Shown here one piece after another: positions 53,521 to 63,407 of a stretch of DNA of 64,000 nt. The notes beneath the pieces were generated by a model. The model was not told the DNA's origin and did no database searches. It saw only the letters and a list, made by a program, of their open reading frames with translations. The position numbers and the translations under genes were made by a program. The DNA is from G963664835 sp963664835 (GTDB lineage Bacteria; Chloroflexota; UBA6077; FW602-bin22; JBCLEL01): the NCBI GenBank assembly GCA_963664835.2, contig CAXXUG010000006.1:1-64000 (forward strand), written 5' to 3'. Numbering within the stretch: the first letter of the stretch is position 1; each line of letters begins with the position of its first letter.

Positions 53521-54123
53521 TTGGACTCGATTGAGAAAGTTGCCGAGGAAGTTCGAGGGTGCACCCTCTGCACCCTCGCCAAGGGTCGAAAGCGGGCTGT
53601 CCCGGGCGAAGGGCCGGCCAACCCGCCGATTATGCTGATCGGCGAAGGCCCCGGATTTCACGAAAACGAGCAGGGCCGGCCGTTCGTTGGCCCCGCCGGC
53701 AAGTTCTTGGAAGAGCTCTTGGGCACGATAGGGTTCAACAGAACCGAAGTCTTTATCGCCAATGTAGTGAAATGCAGGCCACCAAGCAATCGTGATCCCA
53801 TGCCCGGTGAGATAGCGGCCTGCGACCCGTATCTGCAACGCCAGATCAAGCTCCTCGACCCCAAGATCATAGTCACGCTTGGCCGTTTCTCGATGGCAAA
53901 ATTCTTCCCGGGCCAGACTATCGGCCGCATACACGGACAATCACGACTGAGAGACGGACGGTACGTGATCGCGATGTACCATCCGGCAGCCGCCCTGCAC
54001 AATCCTCGGCTGCGTTCGGTAATCGAGGACGATTTCAAGAAAGTGGGCGATCTTTTGGACCAGTTGGAGGCGCGCGTCGAGCCGCCGGTCCGAGAGGAGC
54101 CCAACCAGTTGTCTCTATTCTGA
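53521..54123 (+). CDS. Uracil-DNA glycosylase, family 4
   Basis: Removes uracil from DNA; thermostable-type Fe-S enzyme of 200 residues. Four cluster cysteines are seen: C14, C17, C85 and C101. GEGPGFHENEQGRPFVGPAG is the catalytic motif region (41-60) and MYHPAA the second. TTG 53521 has GGAGGT 8 nt upstream. It is unrelated to the ccm operon upstream. Confidence 0.93.
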   Translation: MDSIEKVAEEVRGCTLCTLAKGRKRAVPGEGPANPPIMLIGEGPGFHENEQGRPFVGPAGKFLEELLGTIGFNRTEVFIANVVKCRPPSNRDPMPGEIAACDPYLQRQIKLLDPKIIVTLGRFSMAKFFPGQTIGRIHGQSRLRDGRYVIAMYHPAAALHNPRLRSVIEDDFKKVGDLLDQLEARVEPPVREEPNQLSLF

Positions 54124-54343
54124 TTGCGCTACCGCGCGTAGGTGCCGGCCCTATTGATCTGCCCATTCGATGATTTGGTATTATCTTCGCGTGATCGAAG
54201 GATTGCGTGGGCGATTGTTTAACGCAGTCGTTCCGGCAATTTGAGGTGGCTCACAATATACCCAATGAGTGACAGCCCTTCGATGTTTCGACTGAGGCAA
54301 CGCCAGTATTATTGAGACTTGATACGAACCGAGGTTGACTGAA

Positions 54344-55141
54344 ATGCCAAGATACGATCTAGATGGACAGGTAGCCATAGTGACGGGCGCCGGCAGGGGA
54401 ATCGGCAGGGCCATCGCCCGCCGGCTGGCGCAGGAGGGCGCCAGCGTCGCCATCTCTGACCTTGACGTGGATAACGCGGCCGGTGTGGCAAACGAAATCG
54501 AGGCCGCCGGCGGTACGGCTACTTCGTTGCGAACCGACGTAACAAGTAAGGCTGACGTCGACAAGATGGTCGAGGATGCGGTCGCCCGTTTCGGCCGGCT
54601 GGACATTCTCGTAAACAACGCCGGCATCGGCGCGGTCGTTCCCTTGATCGATACCGATGAGTCTACTTGGGATGCCCTGATGAACGTGAATGCGAAGGGT
54701 ACGCTGCTCTGCTCGCAGGCGGCGGCCAGGCAAATGATCGCCCAGGGCGAAGGGGGCCGAATCATCAACAACGCATCCGGCGCCGGCAAGATCGCGCCGG
54801 GCCAGGCGATTCCTCTCGGCGCCTACGCCGCCAGCAAGCACGCTGTCGTGGCTATCACCAGACAAATGGGTCTGGAGCTATCTCCCCACAGGATCCTGGT
54901 CAACTGCGTGTGCGCGGGCATCGTTGACACCCCGATGTGGGATCTGATTGACCGCGAGGTGGCAAAGCTTCAGGAAGTACCGGTCGGGTCCGTAAAGGCC
55001 GGCGCGGTTGCGTCCATCCCGTTGGGCCGGATCCAGGAACCGGACGATGTCGCCAACGTGGTGGCGTTCCTTACCTCGGACGACGCGAACTATGTCACCG
55101 GCCAAGCCTACAACGTCTGTGGCGGCATACTGCCAGTTTGA
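54344..55141 (+). CDS. SDR family oxidoreductase
   Basis: Classical SDR of 265 residues. TGAGRGIG (14-21), NNAG (91-94), S145, Y161 and K165 are present. The insert after DLIDREVAKLQEV resembles members acting on polyols or 2,3-butanediol. ATG 54344 has GAGG about 9 nt upstream; TTG 54335 is an alternative. It is followed by a GH36-family gene on the same strand and may act on its sugar product. Confidence 0.9.
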   Translation: MPRYDLDGQVAIVTGAGRGIGRAIARRLAQEGASVAISDLDVDNAAGVANEIEAAGGTATSLRTDVTSKADVDKMVEDAVARFGRLDILVNNAGIGAVVPLIDTDESTWDALMNVNAKGTLLCSQAAARQMIAQGEGGRIINNASGAGKIAPGQAIPLGAYAASKHAVVAITRQMGLELSPHRILVNCVCAGIVDTPMWDLIDREVAKLQEVPVGSVKAGAVASIPLGRIQEPDDVANVVAFLTSDDANYVTGQAYNVCGGILPV

Positions 55142-55300
55142 GGCGTCCTAGGACGCGATCTCTCGGCAATCCGTGGTGAGATCTCCGATCTGGATCTCTG
55201 CTCTCCAATGTGGAGTTTTCCGTCTGGAGGCATTCGGGCATTGGCGACCAATATGGTTACTTAGCAGGTAAGGGCGCGATAGCCGCGAGGAGCGAAAACC

Positions 55301-57361
55301 TTGGAACCAGATCGATCGGATGATGCGGCGTCGGTGAGATTGCTCGCCGTATTTACCAACCCGCCGCCGGGACAATTCCCAAGCCATCTGGCGGACGGAC
55401 CCGGCCTATCGTTCTCCTACGCCGGCCTGTCCAACGATGAAGTCCTGTCCCGCCTCAAAGTCACCGACGACGAATTCGACGATTCTGACCCGGATCATCC
55501 AACGAGGCGAGTCGAACTCACAGATGCCGCAGTCGGTCTTGTCGTGACTTTGGAGTACGTCTACTACCCGGAGCACGATTCAGTCGTGTACGGGGCCTGC
55601 TTGAAGAACAATGGACACGAGGTGATCGAACACCTGGGCGCCCTCCGCTCATATGACCTGCTAATTGAGCCACTACAGTCTCTCGGTAACCCAGCGGTGC
55701 ACACTATAGGCGGCGGCGTGACCCATATGCTCTATCCGCCAATGGCCTACCGGCTCCAGGAATCGTATATTGCCGGACCTAACGTTCTAACAATAGACTC
55801 GGGGCCTTCTGGGCGGTCTTCGAACAAAGACCTGCCGTTCTTCTACGTGGAGAATGGTGACCGGACCTCCGGCATATTTGGGGGTATCGAATGGTCCGGC
55901 CTCTGGCATTTCGATTTCATTCGTAAAGACGAGCCCCATCAAATCCACTACGGACAGCTTGGCCCTGATAAATCGTTGTCCATCCAGGGAGGAATGGACG
56001 AAGTCAACCTGAATCTGATGCCCGGTGAGACCTTCCGCGCTCCGCGCGTTCTTCTCGGGTTCTACGAGGGTCCGTTGGAAGCCGGCCGCAACCGGCTGCG
56101 CAGGTTTATCAGTGAGTGGGCGCCGGCCCTGTCCGACGGCCGGCAAATGCCGTTCATTCAGGCGGTTCCTGGTGGTTACATCTGCCCGCCGAGCCTTACC
56201 AATGACGCCCAATGCAGGGCTCACGCAGAGGCGAACGCCGAGATCGGCGCCGAGTTCTACGTAATCGAGTGCTGGTTCCAGGACCTGCCCGGCCAGCCTG
56301 AAGCCTGGGGAGCGACAGGCTCTTCGCGGGGGACCTGGCATCCGGCCCCAGCGCGTTTTCCTGACATGAAATCACTTGCCGACTTCGTTCGATCGAAGGG
56401 GCTCCGGTTTGGCCTTTGGACCGACATGGAAGTGGCGCACGCGACATCCGAAGTTGCGCGTGAGCATCCGGAGTGGGTCTTGTATGTGCCCGGTGATCGG
56501 GGGACGCCTCCGTCTCCGACCGGCCTCTTCAACCTGGCTCTCCCGGCTGCTCAGGACTGGGCCATCGCCGTATATGATCGCCTGATCGATGAGTACGGCG
56601 TCGAATGGATCTTCTACGACAACAACATCGATCCCAGGCCGTATTGGGACGCGAACCAGCCGGCTCACCGGCTCGGCCGGCTCCAGCACGACTACATCCG
56701 AGGCGTTTGGCGGGTCTGGGACGAGGTCCGGCGCCGCCATCCGAACGTCGTGTTAGAGAACTGCTCTTCAGGCGGCCGGCGGATCGACCTGGGAACTCTC
56801 CGCCGGGCCCACTGTAACTTCATCAGCGATCAGTTCCGTTACGGCGATGCAGTTCGCTATCAGTTCAGCGGCGCAAACACCGTCCTGCCGGGACACATCA
56901 TGATCAACGGCCTTTGCCGTGGTTGGGACGACTATCCGGATGAGGCGTTCCACCAACATTTTGCCGGCTTGCTCAACATAACTGAAGGGGTCGAGAACTG
57001 GTCCGGCGATTTGAAAAAGAGGGCGAGCAAGCACCTTGAAGTGTACAAGTCGGTCCGCCACCTGTTGGCCGAGGATTTCTATCCTTTGTTTCCCCAACCC
57101 CAGAGCCTGCGGGAATGGGATGGATGGCAGTTTCACGATCCTGCGACAGGGGAAGGATTCGTCCTGGCATTCCGAGTTCAGTCTGATCTTGAGCAAGCTA
57201 GTCCGCGGCTGAGGGGATTGGATGCCGCGCGCACCTATGCGCTGGAAGATCCATATGCTGGCACAACCCGCCTGGTAGACGGGCGGATTCTGCTGGAGGA
57301 AGGCTTGCCCCTCACGCTGCCGGCGAACGGCACTCAGTTGATTCGCTACCGGCCAACCTGA
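55301..57361 (+). CDS. Alpha-galactosidase-like enzyme, GH36 family
   Basis: Retaining glycosidase of 686 residues. An N-terminal supersandwich (about 1-280) precedes a TIM barrel. IFYDNNID carries the likely nucleophile D440; ENCSSGGRRIDLGTLRR is the family segment, followed by ISDQFRYGD with the likely acid/base D510. A C-terminal beta sheet closes the fold. No signal peptide is present, so it is likely cytoplasmic. TTG 55301 has GAGGAG 8 nt upstream. The barrel differs clearly from the enzyme at 20191, so they probably split different alpha-galactosides. Confidence 0.88.
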   Translation: MEPDRSDDAASVRLLAVFTNPPPGQFPSHLADGPGLSFSYAGLSNDEVLSRLKVTDDEFDDSDPDHPTRRVELTDAAVGLVVTLEYVYYPEHDSVVYGACLKNNGHEVIEHLGALRSYDLLIEPLQSLGNPAVHTIGGGVTHMLYPPMAYRLQESYIAGPNVLTIDSGPSGRSSNKDLPFFYVENGDRTSGIFGGIEWSGLWHFDFIRKDEPHQIHYGQLGPDKSLSIQGGMDEVNLNLMPGETFRAPRVLLGFYEGPLEAGRNRLRRFISEWAPALSDGRQMPFIQAVPGGYICPPSLTNDAQCRAHAEANAEIGAEFYVIECWFQDLPGQPEAWGATGSSRGTWHPAPARFPDMKSLADFVRSKGLRFGLWTDMEVAHATSEVAREHPEWVLYVPGDRGTPPSPTGLFNLALPAAQDWAIAVYDRLIDEYGVEWIFYDNNIDPRPYWDANQPAHRLGRLQHDYIRGVWRVWDEVRRRHPNVVLENCSSGGRRIDLGTLRRAHCNFISDQFRYGDAVRYQFSGANTVLPGHIMINGLCRGWDDYPDEAFHQHFAGLLNITEGVENWSGDLKKRASKHLEVYKSVRHLLAEDFYPLFPQPQSLREWDGWQFHDPATGEGFVLAFRVQSDLEQASPRLRGLDAARTYALEDPYAGTTRLVDGRILLEEGLPLTLPANGTQLIRYRPT

Positions 57362-57406
57362 GTCCGGGCTACGGCGGTCGCCGGCTGTCCAATTTTTGTC
57401 GGGAGA

Positions 57407-58960
57407 CTAGTGTCTGAAGTGCCGTTCGCCGGTCAATAGCATCGCAATCTGATGTTCGTTTGCGGCACGTACAATCTCTTTGTCCTTAATCGATCCACCG
57501 GGCTGGATAATCGCGGTAACGCCCGCTGATGCGGCGTGCTCCACGCCGTCCGGCATTGGAAAGTATGCGTCGGATGCGAGAACTGCTCCGGCAGAGCGTT
57601 CGCCCGCCTTGCGAACCGCGATATCTACCGCGTCCACCCTGCTCATCTGGCCGGCGCCTACGCCTGCAACCGAGAGACCCTTCGCCAGGACTATCGCGTT
57701 GCTCTTTACAAACTTGACCGTCCTCCATGCGAATTCGAGGTCGATAAGCTCCTCCGGCGTTGGCGTCCGATCGCTTGCGACGGTGAAGCCGATCTCCGTC
57801 CCAGGCGCCGAATCTTCCGTTTGGACCAGAAAACCTCCGTCGATTCGTCGAAAGTCCAGGCCCCCGGTGGGGGCAACCCGACGCTCGGACTTGCTGAGTT
57901 CGTCGGGAGCGATCGCCAGCACCCGCAAGTTCTTCTTCTTCCTCAGAATCGCCAGAGCCTCCGGCGAGTAATCCGGCGCGATGACATCTTCGTAGAACAG
58001 TTTGGCTATCTCTCCGGCCGTGTCCGCGTCGACCTCGCGATTGAGCCCGATTGCCCCTCCAAACGCGGACATCGGATCGCCCTCGTAGGCTCTTCGGTAT
58101 GCCGCCGGCAGGTTTTCGGCGCAAGCCAGGCCGCATGGGTTGCTGTGTTTGATGATTGCTACGCAGGGTTGAGCGAACTCGCGAACACATCTCCAGGCGG
58201 CATCCACGTCCTGTAGGTTGTTGAACGAGAGCGCCTTCCCATTTAGCTGTTCCGCGCCGGCAATCGAGGCCGCAGTTCGGGGATTTGGCGCTTGGTGGTA
58301 GAGGGCCGCCTCCTGGTGGGGGTTTTCGCCGTAGCGCAGGTCTGCCACTTTGCTCAATGAGATAGTCAGTTCATCCGGAAACAGCAGATCGTTGCTGCGC
58401 AGGTAGCCTGCGACGTGCGTGTCGTACGCCGCTACGTGCTGGAATGCCTTGGCAGCCATCGATCGCTTCATTTCCAGTGAGGGTCCGCCTTCTGAGAGCG
58501 CCGCGAGTGCGTCGTCGTAGTCGGATGGGTCTACAAGAGTCAGAACGCTCCGAAAATTTTTTGCGCCGGCTCTGAGCATGGCCACACCGCCCACATCGAT
58601 CTGCTCTATCGCTTCGTCGAGCGAGGTCTCCGGCTTTTCGACCGTCTCACGGAACGGGTATAGGTTGACCACCAGGACCGAGATCGGTTCGATGCCCATG
58701 CGGGACAGTTCCGCAACATCGTCGCTGTTGGAGGTCCTGGCTAGCAGGCCGGCGTGAACCCTCGGGTGCAAGGTCTTGACCCGGCCGCCAAGCATTTCGG
58801 GAAAGCCGGTGAGATCAGAAACCGCAGTGGCGTCCACGCCAATCGATTGAAGGTATGCCTTCGTCCCGTCCGTCGCGAACAATCCGTAGCCCAACCTCTT
58901 TAGTCCAAGAGCTAACCGATCGACCCCAGTCTTGTCCGATGGGCTTATGAGCGCATTCAC
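57407..58960 (-). CDS. purH: Bifunctional AICAR formyltransferase / IMP cyclohydrolase
   Basis: Last two steps of purine synthesis. The N-terminal MGS-like cyclohydrolase domain (ISPSDKTG, GGRVKTLHPRVHAG) is followed by the formyltransferase domain with AIIKHSNPCGLA and the C-terminal IQPGGSIKDKE. The 517 residues are full length. GTG 58960 has GGAGG 8 nt upstream. Confidence 0.97.
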   Translation of the reverse strand: MNALISPSDKTGVDRLALGLKRLGYGLFATDGTKAYLQSIGVDATAVSDLTGFPEMLGGRVKTLHPRVHAGLLARTSNSDDVAELSRMGIEPISVLVVNLYPFRETVEKPETSLDEAIEQIDVGGVAMLRAGAKNFRSVLTLVDPSDYDDALAALSEGGPSLEMKRSMAAKAFQHVAAYDTHVAGYLRSNDLLFPDELTISLSKVADLRYGENPHQEAALYHQAPNPRTAASIAGAEQLNGKALSFNNLQDVDAAWRCVREFAQPCVAIIKHSNPCGLACAENLPAAYRRAYEGDPMSAFGGAIGLNREVDADTAGEIAKLFYEDVIAPDYSPEALAILRKKKNLRVLAIAPDELSKSERRVAPTGGLDFRRIDGGFLVQTEDSAPGTEIGFTVASDRTPTPEELIDLEFAWRTVKFVKSNAIVLAKGLSVAGVGAGQMSRVDAVDIAVRKAGERSAGAVLASDAYFPMPDGVEHAASAGVTAIIQPGGSIKDKEIVRAANEHQIAMLLTGERHFRH

Positions 58961-59043
58961 AATGATCGCCTCCGAACTCGGTTCTACTTGAAATAGGCCC
59001 GTCCGTGGTGTGTAGTCTTGGAGCGCAAGGCCATTTCAATGAC

Positions 59044-59049
59044 ATTATA
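59044..59049 (-). promoter_or_regulatory. Candidate -10 element of purH
   Basis: A perfect TATAAT on the minus strand 84 nt before the purH start. The matching -35 position is poor, so the call is tentative. Confidence 0.35.
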
Positions 59050-59149
59050 GACCGAGGGCGCCGCGCATTTGCGGGCAACGAATCCCCAGCCGGTTCGTGG
59101 TATCCTGGCCGGAGATATCAAAAACAAGTTTATTCGAACAACTTAGTTA

Positions 59150-59178
59150 TTGACGGCTGGATATCCTTTGTCTAAAAT
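59150..59178 (+). promoter_or_regulatory. Sigma-70 promoter of the two-component operon
   Basis: TTGACG, a 17-nt spacer and TAAAAT match the primary sigma consensus at five of six bases each. Transcription would begin near 59185, which places it after the first possible GTG start (59179) of the kinase and shows that translation must begin later. Confidence 0.6.
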
Positions 59179-59313
59179 GTGAGCCACTATCTACCGGCGT
59201 CCACATTCCTTGGGCTAGATCGGGCGGAAATGCCGGCAATCGGCGTTACATTCGATCCCTCGTTCCTCCAAATCGTCGGTGTTTCATTTTGTGGAGACTG
59301 TCCAGGGCACTTT

Positions 59314-61116
59314 ATGGCTGCTTTTCGCGGAAATGCTTTAGCTGCATCTTCGGCCACTCGCGCGGAATCGGTTGCGGTTACCGGTCAGCGGCGCCGAACG
59401 TCAGCATCAATCCCGGCTGGACTTGGCACGCGCGCGAAATTTGTGGTCTGGTTGGCCCTGGTTCTGCCTGTTGGGGTCTTTGGCGGCCTCGTATTGCTCG
59501 ACTTCGAGCCCCTGCCGGCCTGGTTTCTCCCGTTTGTTGGCGTTTGGCTGCTTGCGTCTCCAATCTCTGCGCTAGTACTGACCCACCTGGTGTTTCAGAG
59601 GCCGCTGCGTGATATTCATCAGATCGAGCGATCGGTCCGGCGTCTCGCCGGCTACGACTTCGACACTCCCGTGCCCACGGAAGTCTTCGCGGAGTTGAAC
59701 CCGGCTGCAAGGCACCTGCGTCAACTGGGTCAACTTCTGGCCGAGTTCGAAATGATAACCGTTCGTGGCCACTCAGACGCCGAGGCGCGAATCGGACATC
59801 AGCGCGATGTGGTCGACCACCTTTCGCTAGAGAACGCTCGTTTGCAGCGTGAATCCGAGATACTAAGAGAGCTCGCGAGCTACATCACACGAGATCTGGG
59901 AGCCCCGCAGATTTGTGGCAAGCTGATCGCGACCCTTGAGGACAAACTTCACTTCTCTCTGGTCGAGGTGTACTTGTGTGAAGGGGAGCCCTGCGAACGC
60001 ATGGTGCTTGCGGCGAAATACGACCGTAAGCGCAATGTCCGGCTCGTTGGCGACTACATACGTGAGTTCAACGCGATTGATGTCGCCAAGCTGAGCCGCC
60101 GAAATATCTTGACATGGCCGTTGAGGACGGGTAATCCCCTCACCATCCGAGACTTCTCGGATCAGGCGTGGATTGAAAGCGAGCAGGGCGAGCTCTTGTC
60201 GCAAATGGTAGTGCCGCTAGCCGCTAACGAAAAGCTCCACGGGGTCCTCTTTATCGGGGCCGATGAGGCCTCTCTGTACAACAAGAGCGACGAGCACCTG
60301 GTGGCGTCAGTCGCCGGCCTGGCCGCGGTTGCGATTCACAACGTGCATCTAAACGCCGAGGCTGCTAAAGTCGACGCGCTTCGCGAACTCGATCGTTTGA
60401 AGACCGAGTTGCTGTCGACCGTGTCCCACGAGCTGCGCACGCCGCTCGCCTCGATCAAGGGTTACTCTACGACTCTTCTCCGTAGCGACGTCGAATGGGA
60501 CCAACAGGAGCAGACAGAGTTCCTGGGAATGATCGACGAAGAGGCGGACCGCCTCAGCAGCCTGATCGACGATCTGCTTGAAATGTCCGCGATCGAGGCC
60601 GGCGTGTTCCAAATTCGCCGCCGGATGACCAACGTGGGTAAGTTGGCCCAAAAGCTGGTGAAGCGAACAAGGGCGCACACGCAACTACACAAGTTGAGTT
60701 GTCACGTACAGCCCGGGTTGAGCGAGACGGCGATCGACGCCCGTAGAATCGAGCAGGTCGTCAGCAACCTCTTGGAAAACTCAATCAAGTACTCGCAGGA
60801 CGGTGGCAAAATCAAAGTGTCAGTCGAAGAAGACCGCTCAGTGATTCTGGTAAGCGTGGCTGACCAGGGAATAGGAATACCGCACGAAGAGATCGGATTG
60901 ATTTTCGATCGATTCTATCGTGTCAAGAATTCCCGTTCGTACGAAACTGGTGGGTCCGGCTTGGGACTGGCTATCTGTCGGGGAATTGTCGAAGCCCACG
61001 GAGGCCGAATCTGGGTGGACAGCGATGCCGGTGTAGGAAGCGTGTTTACGTTCTCGATCCCCATCACTCGCGTCGAAGAGGAGGAGGATAATTTGGTTAT
61101 GGAGACAGCTAAATAA
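59314..61116 (+). CDS. Sensor histidine kinase with GAF domain
   Basis: Membrane-bound sensor kinase of 600 residues from ATG 59314. Two helices (FVVWLALVLPVGVFGG and WFLPFVGVWLLASPIS) come first, then a HAMP-like linker, a coiled coil, a GAF domain (about 190-345), HisKA with VSHELRTPLASIKGY (phosphorylated H372), and HATPase_c with NLLENSIKYS, DQGIGIP and GGSGLGLAI. The frame is open from 59179 and ATG 59230 is another choice, but the promoter position and AGGG 8 nt upstream favour 59314. It forms an operon with the response regulator 1 nt after it. Confidence 0.9.
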   Translation: MAAFRGNALAASSATRAESVAVTGQRRRTSASIPAGLGTRAKFVVWLALVLPVGVFGGLVLLDFEPLPAWFLPFVGVWLLASPISALVLTHLVFQRPLRDIHQIERSVRRLAGYDFDTPVPTEVFAELNPAARHLRQLGQLLAEFEMITVRGHSDAEARIGHQRDVVDHLSLENARLQRESEILRELASYITRDLGAPQICGKLIATLEDKLHFSLVEVYLCEGEPCERMVLAAKYDRKRNVRLVGDYIREFNAIDVAKLSRRNILTWPLRTGNPLTIRDFSDQAWIESEQGELLSQMVVPLAANEKLHGVLFIGADEASLYNKSDEHLVASVAGLAAVAIHNVHLNAEAAKVDALRELDRLKTELLSTVSHELRTPLASIKGYSTTLLRSDVEWDQQEQTEFLGMIDEEADRLSSLIDDLLEMSAIEAGVFQIRRRMTNVGKLAQKLVKRTRAHTQLHKLSCHVQPGLSETAIDARRIEQVVSNLLENSIKYSQDGGKIKVSVEEDRSVILVSVADQGIGIPHEEIGLIFDRFYRVKNSRSYETGGSGLGLAICRGIVEAHGGRIWVDSDAGVGSVFTFSIPITRVEEEEDNLVMETAK

Positions 61117-61117
61117 A

Positions 61118-61846
61118 ATGACACGTGAACAAGTACTGATAGTTGACGATGAGCCCAAGATTCTCAGACTGGTGCGCAGCAATCTTGAGAAGCTCGGCTA
61201 CAAAATTATTACGGCACAGGACGGCGAAAGCGCCCTGAATGCCGCCGAGATGAACGAGCCGGATCTCATTATTCTGGATCTCATGTTGCCTCGCATGGAT
61301 GGCTACGAGGTGTGTCGCCGGCTGCGCGAGTTTTCCACCGTCCCGGTAATCATGCTGACCGCCCGCGAGGAGGAACCCCATAAGATTCGCGGTCTTGAAC
61401 TGGGCGCCGACGATTACCTGACTAAACCATTCAGCGTACAGGAGCTTATTGCCCGAATCAGGGCTGTCCTCAGGCGGACCCGCCTTCCCAACGCTACTCG
61501 CCACGAGCCCGCGTTCAAATGCGATGGTTTTGAGATGAATTTCGCCCAGCGCCGGCTGCACGCTGCCGGCAGGCAGGTCAAGCTCAGTCCCACCGAGTAC
61601 AAGCTCCTTTACCACTTGGTTACGAACCATGGCAGGGTGGTTCTGCACCAAGACCTGCTGACCAAGGTTTGGGGCCGTGAGTATAGGGACGAGACAGAGT
61701 ACCTCAGGGTCTACATTCGATATCTGCGCCAGAAGATCGAGGTCGAACCCTCGAATCCGAGGTTGATCCTGACCGAGCCAGGGGTCGGCTACATGTTCGC
61801 GGGTGTCCCGGAAAAGGCTCAACAGCCGGAGAAAGCTGCCGTCTAG
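61118..61846 (+). CDS. OmpR/PhoB-family response regulator
   Basis: DNA-binding partner of the kinase just upstream. The receiver domain has D10/D11, phosphoacceptor D54, T81 and K103; the C-terminal winged helix has KLSPTEYKLLYHLV and RVYIRYLRQKIE. It is 242 residues. It starts 1 nt after the kinase stop and overlaps the convergent HAD gene by 4 bp. The target genes are unknown. Confidence 0.95.
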   Translation: MTREQVLIVDDEPKILRLVRSNLEKLGYKIITAQDGESALNAAEMNEPDLIILDLMLPRMDGYEVCRRLREFSTVPVIMLTAREEEPHKIRGLELGADDYLTKPFSVQELIARIRAVLRRTRLPNATRHEPAFKCDGFEMNFAQRRLHAAGRQVKLSPTEYKLLYHLVTNHGRVVLHQDLLTKVWGREYRDETEYLRVYIRYLRQKIEVEPSNPRLILTEPGVGYMFAGVPEKAQQPEKAAV

Positions 61847-62640
61847 CCGGCTAGGTCGAAACGCTCGATCGCGTAGCTGAGGACGTCAGTCCCCGCAGGC
61901 ACGACTTCGTCCGCGACGGAATGCACTTCGGCCGGTGAACCGGATACAGCAAGCGCCAAGCCGGCCCATTCCAGCATCTCGAGGTCGTTCAGGTCATTGC
62001 CAATCGCGAGCACCTGCGACCGGTCTACTCTCAAGTGCGCGGTCAACCAGGCAAGCGCGCTTCCTTTGCTGGCACCGATCCGATTGAATTCGACCATGTT
62101 TGGATGTCCGCTCGACACGTGGGCCCGACCAGCGAACTTGACCCGCAACTCCTCGGTCAAAGCGTATGTCCGGCTCTCGTCGCAGATTATCGACAAGTGA
62201 AGAGGTTCTGGAGTTAGGTAGCCGCTCAACTCGCCAACCGCCATCGCGCCGCTTCGCGTCCAGCTCCCGTAGGCCGGTGACGATTCATCCAAGCTCTCGA
62301 TAAGCAGTTCGTTCCTCCGATAAACGTTTAGCGCCAAGTTTCTCCGCCTAGCTTCCTCCAACACGCTTGAGGAAATTTGGATTGGGATCGTTCGCTGATA
62401 GATATCGGAATCGGTGGCGGGATCGTAGATCAACGCTCCTCCGTAGCATATGAGCGGCGCGTTCGTTCCGAGACGACGCGCGAATGGCGAGAGCGAACCG
62501 GGCATCCGGCCGGAGGCCAACGTGAACAGCTTGCCGGCCGCGGTCAGGCGGCTCACCGTGGCGATCGTGCGCTTGAGCAGGGGACTGCCCCATTTGAAGA
62601 TCGTGCCGTCCAGATCGGACACGATCATGCGTATATACAT
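61843..62640 (-). CDS. HAD-superfamily hydrolase, Cof subfamily (IIB)
   Basis: Phosphatase of 265 residues, probably acting on sugar phosphates or nucleotides. Motif I is SDLDGTIF (nucleophile and acid aspartates), motif II LASGR, and motif IV GNDLNDLEML; K in GASKGSAL is motif III. A C2b cap lies between II and III. ATG 62640 has AAAGGT about 8 nt upstream; the frame is open to 62679. Confidence 0.92.
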   Translation of the reverse strand: MYIRMIVSDLDGTIFKWGSPLLKRTIATVSRLTAAGKLFTLASGRMPGSLSPFARRLGTNAPLICYGGALIYDPATDSDIYQRTIPIQISSSVLEEARRRNLALNVYRRNELLIESLDESSPAYGSWTRSGAMAVGELSGYLTPEPLHLSIICDESRTYALTEELRVKFAGRAHVSSGHPNMVEFNRIGASKGSALAWLTAHLRVDRSQVLAIGNDLNDLEMLEWAGLALAVSGSPAEVHSVADEVVPAGTDVLSYAIERFDLAG

Positions 62641-63407
62641 TTGAGCTACCTTTAACGCTATTTTAATTACTTGGGGCAATGCTTTTACCCCAATTTAATC
62701 GCAAAGATTTATTCTGGTTTTCGTGGAAGAGTGGGAGTGCTCAAAGGCAAGCCTATTGCCACAGGTCAAAGGAAATGCCGGGGGAGGAGGTGCATCTGAG
62801 CACTCTCATTCTGGGGGTTTTGGCCTGCTCGAGGCCCATCCCGACTCTCTTGTAATCACTTCGTCTAACCTCGCCTGATCTCCTCGTTAACTCGATTTCC
62901 CTCGTTAGATCTTGTTGCTCGGTTCGCATCTCATTTGCGTGAGATAGGACCCTTGCGTACCGCTACAGAATATTGGATCTCCTCGTGAATGGTGCTACCC
63001 ACGAGAGAATCTTCCATCTCCAACGCGTTTGCCGGCATCCTGAGCACACCGCCTGGGCGAATCTGCCATGCCGAGTCAATTGGGTTGAGCCAGTGTCCCA
63101 CCTGGTTTCGAGATTTGTTGGCAGTGCGCCGCGTGTGCCTGCGCGAGCCCCTATCATACTTCGACGGGGACCCTACTTCACGCGAGCGCCGAGGTATCGT
63201 CGGACAACAGCGCCAGATTGGGGTTAGAATTAGACGGGCGCCTTCTGGCTGCGTTGCGGGCGTCGCTTGGACCCGGAAATCTAAGTAGGATCGACGACTG
63301 ACCCATCATCTCAACCGCGCACGAATGTCATAGAGTACCGGCCTGACCGCCAGGTGCGCAATGCCGAGGGTCGTCTTCTGGAGTTCGATGAGGTTGGATA
63401 CGAGTAG
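62641..63407. other. 767-bp intergenic region
   Basis: No supported gene. It contains a 9-bp inverted repeat (62735-62805), TTGGGG/CCCCAA at 62671-62693, and ATCTCA/TGAGAT at 62928-62945. Short frames on both strands lack SD sites and family resemblance. Confidence 0.5.
62735..62805. repeat. 9-bp inverted repeat enclosing a purine-rich segment
   Basis: GAGTGCTCA (62735-62743) and TGAGCACTC (62797-62805) are perfect complements 53 nt apart. The segment between contains CCGGGGGAGGAGGTG. They could be paired regulator sites or a leader RNA stem; a GTG just after the GGAGG opens a 21-codon frame of lipoprotein-like residues with no spacing. Confidence 0.35.

Noticed and set aside
53164..53940. 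258-codon minus-strand frame opposite ccmD and the uracil-DNA glycosylase gene
   Set aside because: It shadows two genes with good SDs and family motifs, and itself shows no family resemblance.
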